Origin: a virus
Length of the DNA: 64,000 bases
IMG/VR virus record: IMGVR_UViG_3300034375_007061
Location: 49,735 to 113,734 of that record
Strand: one strand, 5' to 3'
In this document: one piece after another, positions 48,911 to 56,450 of the stretch
Numbering within the stretch: position 1 is the stretch's first letter
Layout: each line of letters begins with the position of its first letter
Translations under genes and position numbers: made by a program
The notes under the pieces: model-generated
Told to the model about the DNA's origin: nothing
The model's database searches: none
The model's input: the letters and a program-made list of their open reading frames with translations, nothing else

Positions 48911-49121
48911 TATAGAACAATGGATTGAACGTATAAATGCAATGAAAGATATGTGTATTCAAGCACATAGATTGCGTAATCAATACAGCGAACAAGTTGA
49001 AGAAACATACAACTATGCACAAGTAAAAGATATACTAGAGCAAGTGCAATCAATGGCCGCCGGTATTGCAAATGAAAAAATAACCGAAATTAAAACAGAA
49101 ATGGATGAATGGAAAAAATGA
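48900..49121 (+). CDS. Small helical phage protein with TTG start, unknown
   Basis: 73 residues from TTG 48900, overlapping the amidinotransferase stop. Entirely helical with coiled-coil character (IEQWIERINAMKDMCIQAHR and VKDILEQVQSMAAGIANEK). It ends in an ATGA overlap with the phosphoribosyltransferase gene. No family recognised. Confidence 0.5.
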   Translation: MQHSIEQWIERINAMKDMCIQAHRLRNQYSEQVEETYNYAQVKDILEQVQSMAAGIANEKITEIKTEMDEWKK

Positions 49122-49672
49122 AACGCAAACATTATACTTGGGACGATGTACATAAATGTGCTCACAAACTAGCACTGGAAATGTACAAAACTGGATTCAA
49201 ACCAGATTATATTGTAGGACTCAACAGAGGCGGTCTGCCTATCAGTGTTGTGTTAAGCCATTTATTAGACTGCGACCATTATGCGCTAGATGTACGGTTA
49301 CGTGATAACAAAGGAGAAACTGGACCTGAATCTAACTGCTGGATGGCAGAAGATGCGTTTGGGTATGTATCTCAAATTGATAGAGATGATGTTTGGAGTA
49401 AATCTACTAGCGATACTGCTAAGAAAAAGAAAATTTTAATTGTAGATGATATCAACGATACTGGTGCTACATTTAAATGGATTAAAGAAGATTGGCAAGC
49501 AGGTTGTTTACCAGATAGTCCAAACTGGGATACCATTTGGAATCAAAATGTTCGCTTTGCTGTAATGTGTGAAAAAACACATACCGAGTTTGATGGGGTT
49601 GACTATGTATGGCAAACCATAGATACAGGTGAAGAAGATACATGGATTGTGTTTCCATGGGAATATGATTAA
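49118..49672 (+). CDS. Phosphoribosyltransferase (purine/xanthine type)
   Basis: 184 residues from ATG 49118, which overlaps the upstream stop (ATGA); ATG 49109 is possible. The PRPP-binding motif is KILIVDDINDTGATFKWI, and an early loop PDYIVGLNRGGLPISVVLSH matches type I PRTases. It salvages a base with PRPP, but the base (hypoxanthine, xanthine or other) cannot be told from sequence. In this context it might also handle a deazaguanine-like base or serve NAD-type salvage; both speculative. Confidence 0.8.
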   Translation: MKRKHYTWDDVHKCAHKLALEMYKTGFKPDYIVGLNRGGLPISVVLSHLLDCDHYALDVRLRDNKGETGPESNCWMAEDAFGYVSQIDRDDVWSKSTSDTAKKKKILIVDDINDTGATFKWIKEDWQAGCLPDSPNWDTIWNQNVRFAVMCEKTHTEFDGVDYVWQTIDTGEEDTWIVFPWEYD

Positions 49673-49681
49673 GGAGATAAC

Positions 49682-49810
49682 ATGAGTTGTACATGTGGAA
49701 GATCGCCAACAGGACGTTGTGTAGGTTGGCATAGTTTAACAGAGGAGCAATACCTTGAGAAAAAAGCCGAATATGAAAAAAGACAAGCACTAAAGGAGAA
49801 AAAGGAATGA
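49682..49810 (+). CDS. Small conserved Cys-containing phage protein
   Basis: 42 residues from ATG 49682, with AAGGAGA upstream. The N-terminal block SCTCGRSPTGRCVGWHSLTE has Cys-Cys-Cys-His spacing suited to a zinc site and is conserved in T4-like marine phages by my recollection. The rest is a charged helix (EEQYLEKKAEYEKRQALKEK). ATGA overlap with the next gene. Function unknown. Confidence 0.6.
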   Translation: MSCTCGRSPTGRCVGWHSLTEEQYLEKKAEYEKRQALKEKKE

Positions 49811-50010
49811 AAGAACAACTAGTAAAAGCAGCACGTATGCACGCCGAAGGTGAGCTCGAAAGAGCAAAAACAAATATTATGGTTTACATGAACCAAAGTG
49901 TAGGTATTGGCGAACACAGCGATATCGTCGAAGCAATTCAAGAAGAACTTGATAAAATGGCAGCGGCAGAAGATCGTATCGAAATGCTGAGAAAATATTT
50001 TGAGGGTTAA
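49807..50010 (+). CDS. Small conserved helical phage protein, unknown
   Basis: 67 residues. MVYMNQSVGIGEHSDIVEAI and AAAEDRIEMLRKYF are the conserved blocks of a family common in T4-like marine phages. Highly helical with alternating charge. AAAGGA is the ribosome site. A gap with a promoter for folE follows. Confidence 0.65.
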   Translation: MKEQLVKAARMHAEGELERAKTNIMVYMNQSVGIGEHSDIVEAIQEELDKMAAAEDRIEMLRKYFEG

Positions 50011-50027
50011 AAACCATAGTTAACCTA

Positions 50028-50056
50028 TTGACAAATAATCTAAATAATGTTACTAT
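50028..50056 (+). promoter_or_regulatory. Sigma-70-like promoter TTGACA-17-TACTAT for folE-queE
   Basis: TTGACA at 50028-50033 and TACTAT at 50051-50056, spacing 17. It lies in a true intergenic gap and leads to folE at 50095, with ribosome site CGGAG in between. The -10 differs from consensus at two positions. Confidence 0.65.
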
Positions 50057-50094
50057 AAACAATAGACATCCTCGTCTATAACTCGGAGAATAAA

Positions 50095-50826
50095 ATGACA
50101 GAAGAAGTAAAAGGACTTAATACTGACAATGTTGAGCCTGTAAAGATTAGTCAAGTAGTACGTGAAAGACTACAAAAAAACGGTGTTCGTTTTTATGCAA
50201 ATGACAATATTAGTGAACATATTAGTGAATTTGAATTACAAGAGATTCAAAACGAATTAAAATACAAGTTCCAAGATGTACTAGATACACTTATTATTGA
50301 TACAGAAAACGATCCAAACAGCATGGATACTGCAAATCGTTTGGCGAAGATGTATATTCATGAATTGATGCGTGGAAGGTATTATCCGCAGCCTAATGCA
50401 ACTGCATTTCCTAATCATACAGATGATGCGTATGATGGTATGCTTGTTGTGCGTAGCGAACTTAAAAGTGTTTGTTCGCATCACCATCAACCAGTTACAG
50501 GTGTAGCATATATTGGTATTCTTGCTGCTGATAAACTTATTGGATTAAGCAAGTATACACGTATTGCACAATGGTGTGCTAGACGTGGCACACTACAAGA
50601 AGAACTTGCAATGGATATCTGTAAAGAAATAATGAAAGTTACAGGTGCTAAAGATTGTGGTGTTTATATTCAAGCAACACACGGTTGCTGTGAAAATAGA
50701 GGCATTATGGCACATAGTAGTTTAACACAAACAAGTGTACTAAAAGGTGCGTTTAAAACTGATCCTGGTACAAAGAAAGAATTTTTTGATAACATTAAAT
50801 TACAACAGGAGTTTGCACCGCGATGA
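50095..50826 (+). CDS. folE: GTP cyclohydrolase I (FolE)
   Basis: 243 residues. Active-site features: ANRLAKMYIHELMRGRYY (N-terminal), zinc motif VCSHHHQPVTGVAYIGILA with Cys and His ligands, LSKYTRIAQWCARRGTLQEE, and HGCCENRGI with the third zinc Cys. It converts GTP to dihydroneopterin triphosphate, the first step of both folate and deazaguanine synthesis. The 4-base ATGA overlap with queE favours a role in preQ0. It has its own promoter. Confidence 0.93.
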   Translation: MTEEVKGLNTDNVEPVKISQVVRERLQKNGVRFYANDNISEHISEFELQEIQNELKYKFQDVLDTLIIDTENDPNSMDTANRLAKMYIHELMRGRYYPQPNATAFPNHTDDAYDGMLVVRSELKSVCSHHHQPVTGVAYIGILAADKLIGLSKYTRIAQWCARRGTLQEELAMDICKEIMKVTGAKDCGVYIQATHGCCENRGIMAHSSLTQTSVLKGAFKTDPGTKKEFFDNIKLQQEFAPR

Positions 50827-51719
50827 AACTAAGATATAGTGAAGCATTTTATAGTGTGCAAGGCGAAGGCAAATTTGTAGGAGTACCTAGTGTATTCCTA
50901 CGCACCTTTGGTTGTAACTTTCGTTGTATGAATTTTGGTGTGGATAAAAGTGTTGGCAGTCGTTGGGAGCAACACGCAAAAGGTCAACGCTACAACGCAG
51001 AAGTAAAACAACTGCTAGATGACGGTGTTCATGAAACTACAAAAGAGTTTAATGATTTGCCTATTGTGCATACAGGCTGCGATACATATGCAAGTATCTA
51101 TCCAGAATTTAAACACTTCAATATGCTTAAAAGCGTAGATGAAGTTGTAGAACACTTGTTGAGTTTGTTGCCGGAAGGCAAATGGACTATGGATAATGGA
51201 CAAGATGTTCATCTTATCCTTACAGGCGGCGAGCCATTACTTGCTTGGCAACGGTTGTATGTCGAGCTGTTTGAACACCCAGGTATGCAGGATCTAAAAA
51301 ATGTCACAATCGAAACCAACACTACACAGCATCTACACGATGACTTCTACAACTATCTCAATGGTCACGAAAGAATTCAGCTCACTTTTAGCTGTTCTCC
51401 CAAACTATCCGTATCGGGCGAGTCTTGGGATGATGCTATTAAGCCTGATGTTGCTCGTGAGTATTCCCTTGTTGATGGCAGCAATATGTATTTTAAGTTT
51501 GTTGTTGCTGATCAGAGTGATGTTGACGAAGTTGGTAGAGCAGTTGATACCTATCGTAAAGCGGGCGTGGATGTTCCTGTATATCTCATGCCGCTTGGGG
51601 GTAGGTCGGAAGAATACACTCTCAACGTACAAGAGGTGGCGAACCTCTGTATGGAACGAGGGTGGAGGTTCTCGCCAAGACTCCACATTAGCCTATTCGG
51701 AAATGCCTGGGGCACTTAA
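50823..51719 (+). CDS. queE: QueE-like 7-carboxy-7-deazaguanine synthase with extended loop
   Basis: 298 residues, longer than typical QueE (about 210-240). The N-terminus EAFYSVQGEGKFVGVPSVFL is the QueE opening. The radical SAM cysteines are Cys31 and Cys35 in GCNFRCMNF, and the third is probably Cys86 in TGCDTYAS, equivalent to the F-C-D-T of QueE. A charged segment of 50 residues lies between them. LTGGEPLLAWQRLY is the SAM-binding GGEP. QueE turns 6-carboxytetrahydropterin into CDG. Coupled to folE by ATGA. Confidence 0.88.
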   Translation: MKLRYSEAFYSVQGEGKFVGVPSVFLRTFGCNFRCMNFGVDKSVGSRWEQHAKGQRYNAEVKQLLDDGVHETTKEFNDLPIVHTGCDTYASIYPEFKHFNMLKSVDEVVEHLLSLLPEGKWTMDNGQDVHLILTGGEPLLAWQRLYVELFEHPGMQDLKNVTIETNTTQHLHDDFYNYLNGHERIQLTFSCSPKLSVSGESWDDAIKPDVAREYSLVDGSNMYFKFVVADQSDVDEVGRAVDTYRKAGVDVPVYLMPLGGRSEEYTLNVQEVANLCMERGWRFSPRLHISLFGNAWGT

Positions 51720-51792
51720 AGAAAACCTAGATAGTATTCCAAAAGGCATAAAAAGCGAAGAAGAATACGAACGCATAAGGAAACAACTTTGA
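51703..51792 (+). CDS. Possible 29-residue peptide after queE
   Basis: ATG 51703 to TGA 51792, overlapping the queE stop by 17 bases and the next TTG start by TTGA. The product (MPGALKENLDSIPKGIKSEE, then YERIRKQL) is charged and helical. It fills the only space between queE and the SGNH-like gene. The longer open frame to 51301 is queE read in another frame. Whether it is translated is open. Confidence 0.4.
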   Translation: MPGALKENLDSIPKGIKSEEEYERIRKQL

Positions 51793-52382
51793 GATTAATT
51801 ACATTTGGTTGCAGTCTTACTTTAGGAAGCGGTTTAGAGGATGTAGGCATTCGACCTGAGCATCCTAGTAAATTTGCGTGGCCAAATGTACTTTCTACTT
51901 TATTAGGATGCACTTTAGAAAATAAAGCTGCTGCTGGTGCTAGTAACAAACAAATACAAAAGTTAGTTCAAGAATACAATTTTGTAAGTAACGATGTAGT
52001 GGTAATTTTATGGAGTCATAAAGACAGATGGTGTGTTTTTGACGGTGATTTTACAAATCAAATTAATGCATGGGATAGTGACATAAAAAGTAAAATGTTT
52101 TTTAAATTTTTGCACAATGACACAGATATGTCTATGGATCTACATAACAGAATACATTATGTAAATATGTATCTAAACAATAAAAAAATTAAAAACTTTC
52201 ATTTATATGCAGATATTATGTATAAAAATACATATAAATGGTTTGATGTTGATATGCTCCATACAAACATGGCAGAACTAAGACATGCAAATCCACCAGC
52301 AAAATATGACCATCATCCGGGTATTGAAGCACATAGTATATTTGCTAATCAAGTGTATAAAGAAATAAAGGAAAAAATATGA
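51789..52382 (+). CDS. SGNH/GDSL hydrolase-like protein
   Basis: 197 residues from TTG 51789. SGNH blocks: TFGCSLTLGSGL (block I, nucleophile Ser), AAAGASNKQIQKLV (block II Gly/Asn region), VVILWSHKDRW (block III-like) and KYDHHPGIEAHSIFANQVYK (block V Asp-x-x-His). Such enzymes are esterases or deacetylases of sugars or lipids. It might trim host surface polysaccharide or intermediates. It overlaps the next gene by ATGA. Confidence 0.65.
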   Translation: MRLITFGCSLTLGSGLEDVGIRPEHPSKFAWPNVLSTLLGCTLENKAAAGASNKQIQKLVQEYNFVSNDVVVILWSHKDRWCVFDGDFTNQINAWDSDIKSKMFFKFLHNDTDMSMDLHNRIHYVNMYLNNKKIKNFHLYADIMYKNTYKWFDVDMLHTNMAELRHANPPAKYDHHPGIEAHSIFANQVYKEIKEKI

Positions 52383-52762
52383 AACAATGGTTAAAACGTG
52401 TAACTGGCATTGAAGCACGAGAAAAAGAACTAGAAGCCAAAGAACTAGCAGTACTAGATAAAACTGATCCTAAGGCTGCTGCTACAAAACGCAAAGAGCC
52501 TTGGGTAAATGTGCTAGACATGCAAGTAAATGAAGAAAATATTCGCAACGGTTTTTTTGAGTTAGATTGGAACAAATACTTTATCCAAGAACTACTAGCA
52601 GCAGGATATGGTAGTGAAGGTGACGAAGAAGAACAAATTGTCGACCGTTGGTTCAAAGATATTATTTTTAACATGTTGCAAGAAGAAGGACTTGACACAA
52701 GTCGCGGAGCCGGTTATATTAATGTAGTACCAATAGACAAAGGCAAAAGCGAGGTATCATGA
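52379..52762 (+). CDS. Conserved T4-like marine phage protein, unknown
   Basis: 127 residues. The core KRKEPWVNVLDMQVNEENIR followed by NGFFELDWNKYFIQELLAAG and EEQIVDRWFKDII is strongly patterned and familiar from T4-like marine phages. Helical charged N-terminus (KELEAKELAVLDK). No enzyme motif. It contains a sigma-70-like promoter near its end. ATGA overlap with neighbours on both sides. Confidence 0.6.
   Translation: MKQWLKRVTGIEAREKELEAKELAVLDKTDPKAAATKRKEPWVNVLDMQVNEENIRNGFFELDWNKYFIQELLAAGYGSEGDEEEQIVDRWFKDIIFNMLQEEGLDTSRGAGYINVVPIDKGKSEVS
52692..52720 (+). promoter_or_regulatory. Sigma-70-like promoter TTGACA-17-TATATT inside a gene
   Basis: TTGACA at 52692-52697 and TATATT at 52715-52720, 17-base spacing, near the 3' end of a conserved gene and 39 bases before the next start at 52759. 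Confidence 0.5.
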
Positions 52763-52953
52763 AAGTTGCAAAAAATATGATTCTGATAAAGGGCAATCAT
52801 AGTATGGCGTTTAGTGTAAGACGCCGCAAGGAGTTGGTTGAAATTGACTTTTACAAAGACACTTACAAATATCTTACACAAAAATTATCTCTTGACGAAG
52901 GCTCTGTTGTATACTATAATGCTATTGAACTAGGCTACAAAGAGGCATTCTAA
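52759..52953 (+). CDS. Small phage protein, unknown
   Basis: 64 residues (MKVAKNMILIKGNHSMAFSV). Mixed strand/helix, with VRRRKELVEIDFYKDTYKYL. It overlaps the preceding gene by ATGA and shares a TAATG junction with the nuclease gene, so the three are co-translated. No family recognised. Confidence 0.5.
   Translation: MKVAKNMILIKGNHSMAFSVRRRKELVEIDFYKDTYKYLTQKLSLDEGSVVYYNAIELGYKEAF
52892..52920 (+). promoter_or_regulatory. Sigma-70-like promoter TTGACG-17-TATAAT inside a gene
   Basis: TTGACG at 52892-52897 and full-consensus TATAAT at 52915-52920, 17-base spacing, near the end of the 64-residue gene and 33 bases before the RNase H-like gene. Confidence 0.55.
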
Positions 52954-53930
52954 TGACATACATTCTTATTGACACTGCTAACACATTTTTCCGTGCTCGA
53001 CACGTTGTACGTGGAGACATTGATACTAAAGTTGGCATGGCAATGCACATCACCCTTAACAGCATTAAGAAAGCATGGCAGGACTTCAACGGTTCGCACG
53101 TTGTTTTCTGCTTAGAAGGACGCAGTTGGCGTAAGGACTTTTATGAGCCTTACAAGCGCAATCGCAAAGAAGCACGTGATGCACTTACTCCACGTGAAGC
53201 AGAAGAAGATAAAGTGTTTTGGGAAATCTTTGATGAGTTTAAAGAGTTTGTTACAGACAAGACTAACTGCACCGTTTTGCATAATCCTGTACTAGAAGCA
53301 GATGATTTGATTGCAGGTTGGATACAAAATCATCCTAACGATGACCATGTTATTATTAGTACAGATGGCGACTTTGCACAATTAATTGCACCCAATGTAC
53401 GTCAATACAACGGTGTTAGTAATACTACTATTACACATGAAGGTTACTTTGATGACAAAGGTTCACCTGTATTAGATAAGAAAACTAAAGAACCTAAAGA
53501 AGCACCTAATCCAGCATTTATGTTGTTTGAGAAGTGTATGCGTGGTGACACTAGTGACAATGTGTTTAGTGCATATCCTGGTGTTCGTAAAAAAGGCACA
53601 AAGAACAAAGTAGGATTGCAAGAAGCATTTGCAGATAAACAAACAAAAGGTTATAACTGGAACAATATGATGCTACAGCGTTGGGTAGATCACAAAGGTG
53701 TAGAACATCGTGTGCTGGATGATTATACACGCAATGTTACCTTGTGTGACTTGACTGCACAGCCCGAACACATTAGACAAGAAATAAATAACACTATCCA
53801 ATCAGCAGATAGCAAGAATGTATCACAAGTTGGTATGAGACTAATGAAGTTTTGTGCCCGTTGGGATCTTCAGCGTATTGCAGATAATGCTGCACAATAT
53901 GCAGAACCATTACAAGCGAGGTATGAATGA
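52953..53930 (+). CDS. rnh: 5'-3' exonuclease, T4 RNase H-like (FEN family)
   Basis: 325 residues, T4 RNase H being 305. FEN-family acidic residues: YILIDTANTFFRARH (Asp7), RKDFYEPYKRNR (bridge region basic), VLEADDLIAGW (acidic pair), ISTDGDFAQL and MRGDTSDNVF (helix-hairpin-helix entry). It removes RNA primers and 5' flaps on the lagging strand. Its own promoter lies just upstream. It overlaps the next gene by ATGA. Confidence 0.88.
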   Translation: MTYILIDTANTFFRARHVVRGDIDTKVGMAMHITLNSIKKAWQDFNGSHVVFCLEGRSWRKDFYEPYKRNRKEARDALTPREAEEDKVFWEIFDEFKEFVTDKTNCTVLHNPVLEADDLIAGWIQNHPNDDHVIISTDGDFAQLIAPNVRQYNGVSNTTITHEGYFDDKGSPVLDKKTKEPKEAPNPAFMLFEKCMRGDTSDNVFSAYPGVRKKGTKNKVGLQEAFADKQTKGYNWNNMMLQRWVDHKGVEHRVLDDYTRNVTLCDLTAQPEHIRQEINNTIQSADSKNVSQVGMRLMKFCARWDLQRIADNAAQYAEPLQARYE

Positions 53931-54400
53931 CAATAAAAGCAAAACCAGTTTTAGCAAATAAATTTTGGATTGTTGAAGAAGAAGGTGTGCGAATTGGTAC
54001 ACTTAGTAAAGAGGACGACGGCTTTGTTATTTCTAGCAAAGGTAAAGTAGATGTTTACAAATCAGAACACCAATTAAAAAAACAATTTGGTAAAAATTTC
54101 CTAATTGCTAACATTACAAATACCAACTCAAAACAAGAAAAAGAAGTTCACGGGTATCCTACTAGAAGTATTCCATATAATAGTATGTTTGACATTCAAA
54201 GAAAACTACCTCTTTTTACTAAAAGTGAAAAATCTAAGTCGGTATATTGTGCCGGTTATTATCTAGTAAAGTTTAATGTAAACTGGCTGAAAAGTTTTTG
54301 TCCTAAATTAATTACTATCGAACGTAATGACTTTATGGGTCCTTTTAAAACTGAATTAGAAATGAAAGTAGCATTAGCTAATGCCAACCGATCCAATTAA
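53927..54400 (+). CDS. Conserved T4-like marine phage protein, unknown
   Basis: 157 residues, basic and strand-rich. ANKFWIVEEEGVRIGTLSKE, YPTRSIPYNSMFDIQRKLPL and SVYCAGYYLVKFNVNWLKSF are its distinctive blocks, known to me as a conserved unknown family. Located directly behind the RNase H-like gene in a co-translated row, so a replication or repair link is possible. No catalytic motif. Confidence 0.6.
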   Translation: MTIKAKPVLANKFWIVEEEGVRIGTLSKEDDGFVISSKGKVDVYKSEHQLKKQFGKNFLIANITNTNSKQEKEVHGYPTRSIPYNSMFDIQRKLPLFTKSEKSKSVYCAGYYLVKFNVNWLKSFCPKLITIERNDFMGPFKTELEMKVALANANRSN

Positions 54401-54626
54401 TACTAGCAGTATTCAGCAATTTTTTCAGCAGGTCAAGCAAGCAGAAGCAAGCAGAGCTAGAGAAGTTAAGTTAGATATTGTACAAGCTAAAAATCTTGCC
54501 TTTACTTTAGGAGAGGTAATGGCAAGATTAAATGGTGATTTAGAAAAAATTATATCAGAACAAATAGAAAAACTTAATCAAGATCAAATAATAGAAATTA
54601 GTATGGACTCTGGGGAGTGGAAATAA
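54381..54626 (+). CDS. Small conserved helical phage protein, unknown
   Basis: 81 residues, overlapping the previous gene by 20 bases. It is helical with coiled-coil potential (SSIQQFFQQVKQAEASRARE and AFTLGEVMARLNGDLEKIIS). Ends EISMDSGEWK. Conserved type in T4-like marine phages. A short inverted repeat without a T run follows the stop. Confidence 0.55.
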   Translation: MPTDPINTSSIQQFFQQVKQAEASRAREVKLDIVQAKNLAFTLGEVMARLNGDLEKIISEQIEKLNQDQIIEISMDSGEWK

Positions 54627-54647
54627 ACTCCCTGTTAACTAAAAAGA

Positions 54648-54655
54648 GATAAATA
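54648..54655 (+). promoter_or_regulatory. T4-type late promoter GATAAATA
   Basis: GATAAATA (context AGAGATAAATATA) in the gap between two genes, 30 bases before the ATG at 54686. It suggests the next small gene is expressed late, although it sits among non-virion genes. Confidence 0.6.
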
Positions 54656-54685
54656 TATGCGTAGTTTATATTAAAGGATACGCAT

Positions 54686-54967
54686 ATGAGCAGACCAAAG
54701 CCTACTATTAAATTAGAATATACTAACCCTGCAACTTACAAATGTGAGCAAGTTTTAGATGCTGAAGCAATTTGGGCAGTTTTCTACCAAGATAAACCTT
54801 TTAATCTAAAAAGCTCAAATTCTTTAACAAACTATCCTGGTCCTAAGTATAAGAAAACAAGTTTTTCTAATCCTGGACATGCACATAATCTTGCAAAAAA
54901 ACTTAATAGCATGTTTAAAACAGAAGATTTTAGTGTTTATAAACTAACTTCTGGTGAAAAAATCTAA
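54686..54967 (+). CDS. Small late-promoter-linked phage protein, unknown
   Basis: 93 residues. PKPTIKLEYTNPATYKCEQV and KTSFSNPGHAHNLAKKLNSM are conserved-looking blocks. The pattern looks like a small alpha/beta protein. Late promoter and ribosome site AAAGGA precede it. TAATG-like one-base overlap with the next gene. Function unknown. Confidence 0.55.
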   Translation: MSRPKPTIKLEYTNPATYKCEQVLDAEAIWAVFYQDKPFNLKSSNSLTNYPGPKYKKTSFSNPGHAHNLAKKLNSMFKTEDFSVYKLTSGEKI

Positions 54968-55353
54968 TGTCAAACAAACTAGTTTTTACAAAGTTGTTTT
55001 TACGTGAATTAGGACAAAGCACTAACGAACAAAATGTAAAAGCAATGATGCCTTTATGGTGGTATAATACTAGAGACAAAAAAGTGGGTGGACTTAGACT
55101 TACACAAGAAGGCTTTGATGTAGTGCAAAAAATAGGATTAGCAACTTATGATATACCATATCCTAGAGAAATGCCATTAACTACACAAGTAATTATTTTT
55201 TTAGATCAATTTATTGATTGTCCATATTACCTAACAAATAGAAGTATTACGGTTACAAACGAACGTAAAGCAGTTGAACTTGGTTTGTTTAGTGGAGATT
55301 TGCGCAAATATGGATTAACAAAAGCAATGTCAAGATCAAAGGTTGACAAATAA
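54967..55353 (+). CDS. Conserved phage protein, unknown
   Basis: 128 residues. The segment MMPLWWYNTRDKKVGGLRLT followed by QEGFDVVQKIGLATYDIPYP and FIDCPYYLTNRSITVTNERK is distinctive and suggests a helix-turn-helix-like beginning plus strands. I know similar proteins as unknowns of T4-like marine phages. Its 3' end carries a sigma-70-like promoter. Confidence 0.55.
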   Translation: MSNKLVFTKLFLRELGQSTNEQNVKAMMPLWWYNTRDKKVGGLRLTQEGFDVVQKIGLATYDIPYPREMPLTTQVIIFLDQFIDCPYYLTNRSITVTNERKAVELGLFSGDLRKYGLTKAMSRSKVDK

Positions 55354-55371
55354 ATTATTTCACGTTAATAT
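55343..55371 (+). promoter_or_regulatory. Sigma-70-like promoter TTGACA-17-TAATAT
   Basis: TTGACA at 55343-55348 and TAATAT at 55366-55371, 17-base spacing (a TATAAT three bases further would need 20). It overlaps the upstream stop and serves the gene at 55403. Confidence 0.65.
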
Positions 55372-55402
55372 AATTTTATAGGGTAACAAAAAGGGCATCA
55401 CT

Positions 55403-55936
55403 ATGCAAATCGATTATATAACTACAATGACTAAAGTAGGTCAACTTGTACGTAGAGAAGGGCATGATAAAAAACTTGCTTTAATTCCTGATGCAAACAT
55501 TTCAAAAGAACTTCTTAAAGACAATCGAGGCAGAGTATACGCTATTGTAGTTGATGGGGAAATACACAAGCTAGGTGGATCACAAGCAAAAGGTGGTATT
55601 AAATCAACGTTTGATGCCTATTGTGGTGGTTATGCATTTGGTATGAGTGCAAGAACATATGCTGTATGGAATTATCTCACACAAAAAATAAATCAAGGTA
55701 AGTGTGTTGAAATTTATTGTGTATGGGCAGACGTTGTTACGGTTCCAGTACCCACAATGACAGGTACAGAAATGCAAACTATTCCTGTTGATTTTCATGC
55801 AATTGAGAAAAACTTTGTTGATGAGTATGTCGCAAAAGAAGGAAAGTACCCTGAATTAAATATGCAAGAATCTGGTCGTAAATGGGAAGATACAGGCTTA
55901 TTAGAAGGCTGGCCCGGTATGGGAAAAAAGTTTTAA
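55403..55936 (+). CDS. Phage protein with possible GIY-YIG-like segment, unknown
   Basis: 177 residues. NRGRVYAIVVDGEIHKLGGS followed by KSTFDAYCGGYAFGM recalls the first strands of the GIY-YIG nuclease fold, but the diagnostic G-I-Y and Y-I-G triads are not intact, so nuclease activity is doubtful. The ending LLEGWPGMGKKF is distinctive. It has a single-gene transcription unit with promoters on both sides. Confidence 0.45.
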   Translation: MQIDYITTMTKVGQLVRREGHDKKLALIPDANISKELLKDNRGRVYAIVVDGEIHKLGGSQAKGGIKSTFDAYCGGYAFGMSARTYAVWNYLTQKINQGKCVEIYCVWADVVTVPVPTMTGTEMQTIPVDFHAIEKNFVDEYVAKEGKYPELNMQESGRKWEDTGLLEGWPGMGKKF

Positions 55937-55943
55937 AAAAAGG

Positions 55944-55972
55944 TTGACAATCGATAAAACATATATTATATT
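55944..55972 (+). promoter_or_regulatory. Sigma-70-like promoter TTGACA-17-TATATT
   Basis: TTGACA at 55944-55949 and TATATT at 55967-55972, 17-base spacing, in an intergenic gap rich in TATA steps, ahead of the gene at 56009. Confidence 0.7.
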
Positions 55973-56008
55973 ATATATATAGGGCAACAAGACAAAGAGG
56001 GTTACAAA

Positions 56009-56395
56009 ATGTCTTACACTTATGAAGATAACATTATTTCAGATCTACACAAAGATGCATATGGGTTCCGTCCTACACAGCGTTTCTTTGACGACTGGGC
56101 AGAGTACACACCTGCTGAGAAGCAAGAGTGCTGGGACATGCTTTGCGAGGAGATGGATCGCTCTATGAAAGAGCAAGCGGCTGCTGAAGCTGCTGCACTG
56201 GTAGAGTTCCGCAAGCAAGTTGCAGCAACTATGAAGTTCTGCGATTGTAACTGGAAAAAGGCAGTAGAGTTTCTTGCAGACGCAGAAGACGACGATATTG
56301 ATTGTGATCAGTATTTTGACTACTTTCTTTGGAAACAAGGCATCGGTTACAGCGACCGTGCTAAAATCCGTAAACTTTATAAAGAGGTTGACTAA
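56009..56395 (+). CDS. Conserved T4-like phage protein, unknown
   Basis: 128 residues. The opening SYTYEDNIISDLHKDAYGFR is typical of a small family found in many tailed phages. The middle is helical and Glu/Ala-rich (MKEQAAAEAAALVEFRKQVA). Codon use is more G+C-rich than its neighbours, unlike most of this window. Acidic C-terminal part with DDDIDCDQYFDYFLW. Function unknown. It has its own promoter. Confidence 0.6.
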   Translation: MSYTYEDNIISDLHKDAYGFRPTQRFFDDWAEYTPAEKQECWDMLCEEMDRSMKEQAAAEAAALVEFRKQVAATMKFCDCNWKKAVEFLADAEDDDIDCDQYFDYFLWKQGIGYSDRAKIRKLYKEVD

Positions 56396-56416
56396 CTTAC
56401 AAATTGTTGCTAATAT
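56388..56416 (+). promoter_or_regulatory. Sigma-70-like promoter TTGACT-17-TAATAT
   Basis: TTGACT at 56388-56393 overlaps the upstream stop; TAATAT is at 56411-56416 with 17-base spacing. It drives the MoxR-like gene at 56451. Confidence 0.65.
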
Positions 56417-56450
56417 AAGATATAGCACTGATTAGAAAAGGAATACAAAA

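Noticed and set aside
50004-50026. Inverted repeat GGTTAA...TTAACC before folE
   Set aside because: Six-base A+T-rich arms and no T run; likely chance in this sequence.
51301-51702. Upstream part of a long alternate frame through queE
   Set aside because: It is queE read in another frame; only the last 29 codons fall outside queE and could be a small gene.
54611-54635. Inverted repeat GGGAGT...ACTCCC after the gene ending at 54626
   Set aside because: Stem is short with an eight-base loop and no T run follows, so I do not call it a terminator.
55403-55936. GIY-YIG homing endonuclease
   Set aside because: Only the first strands resemble the fold; the diagnostic triads and catalytic Arg/Glu are not convincing, and no interrupted gene or intron is nearby.
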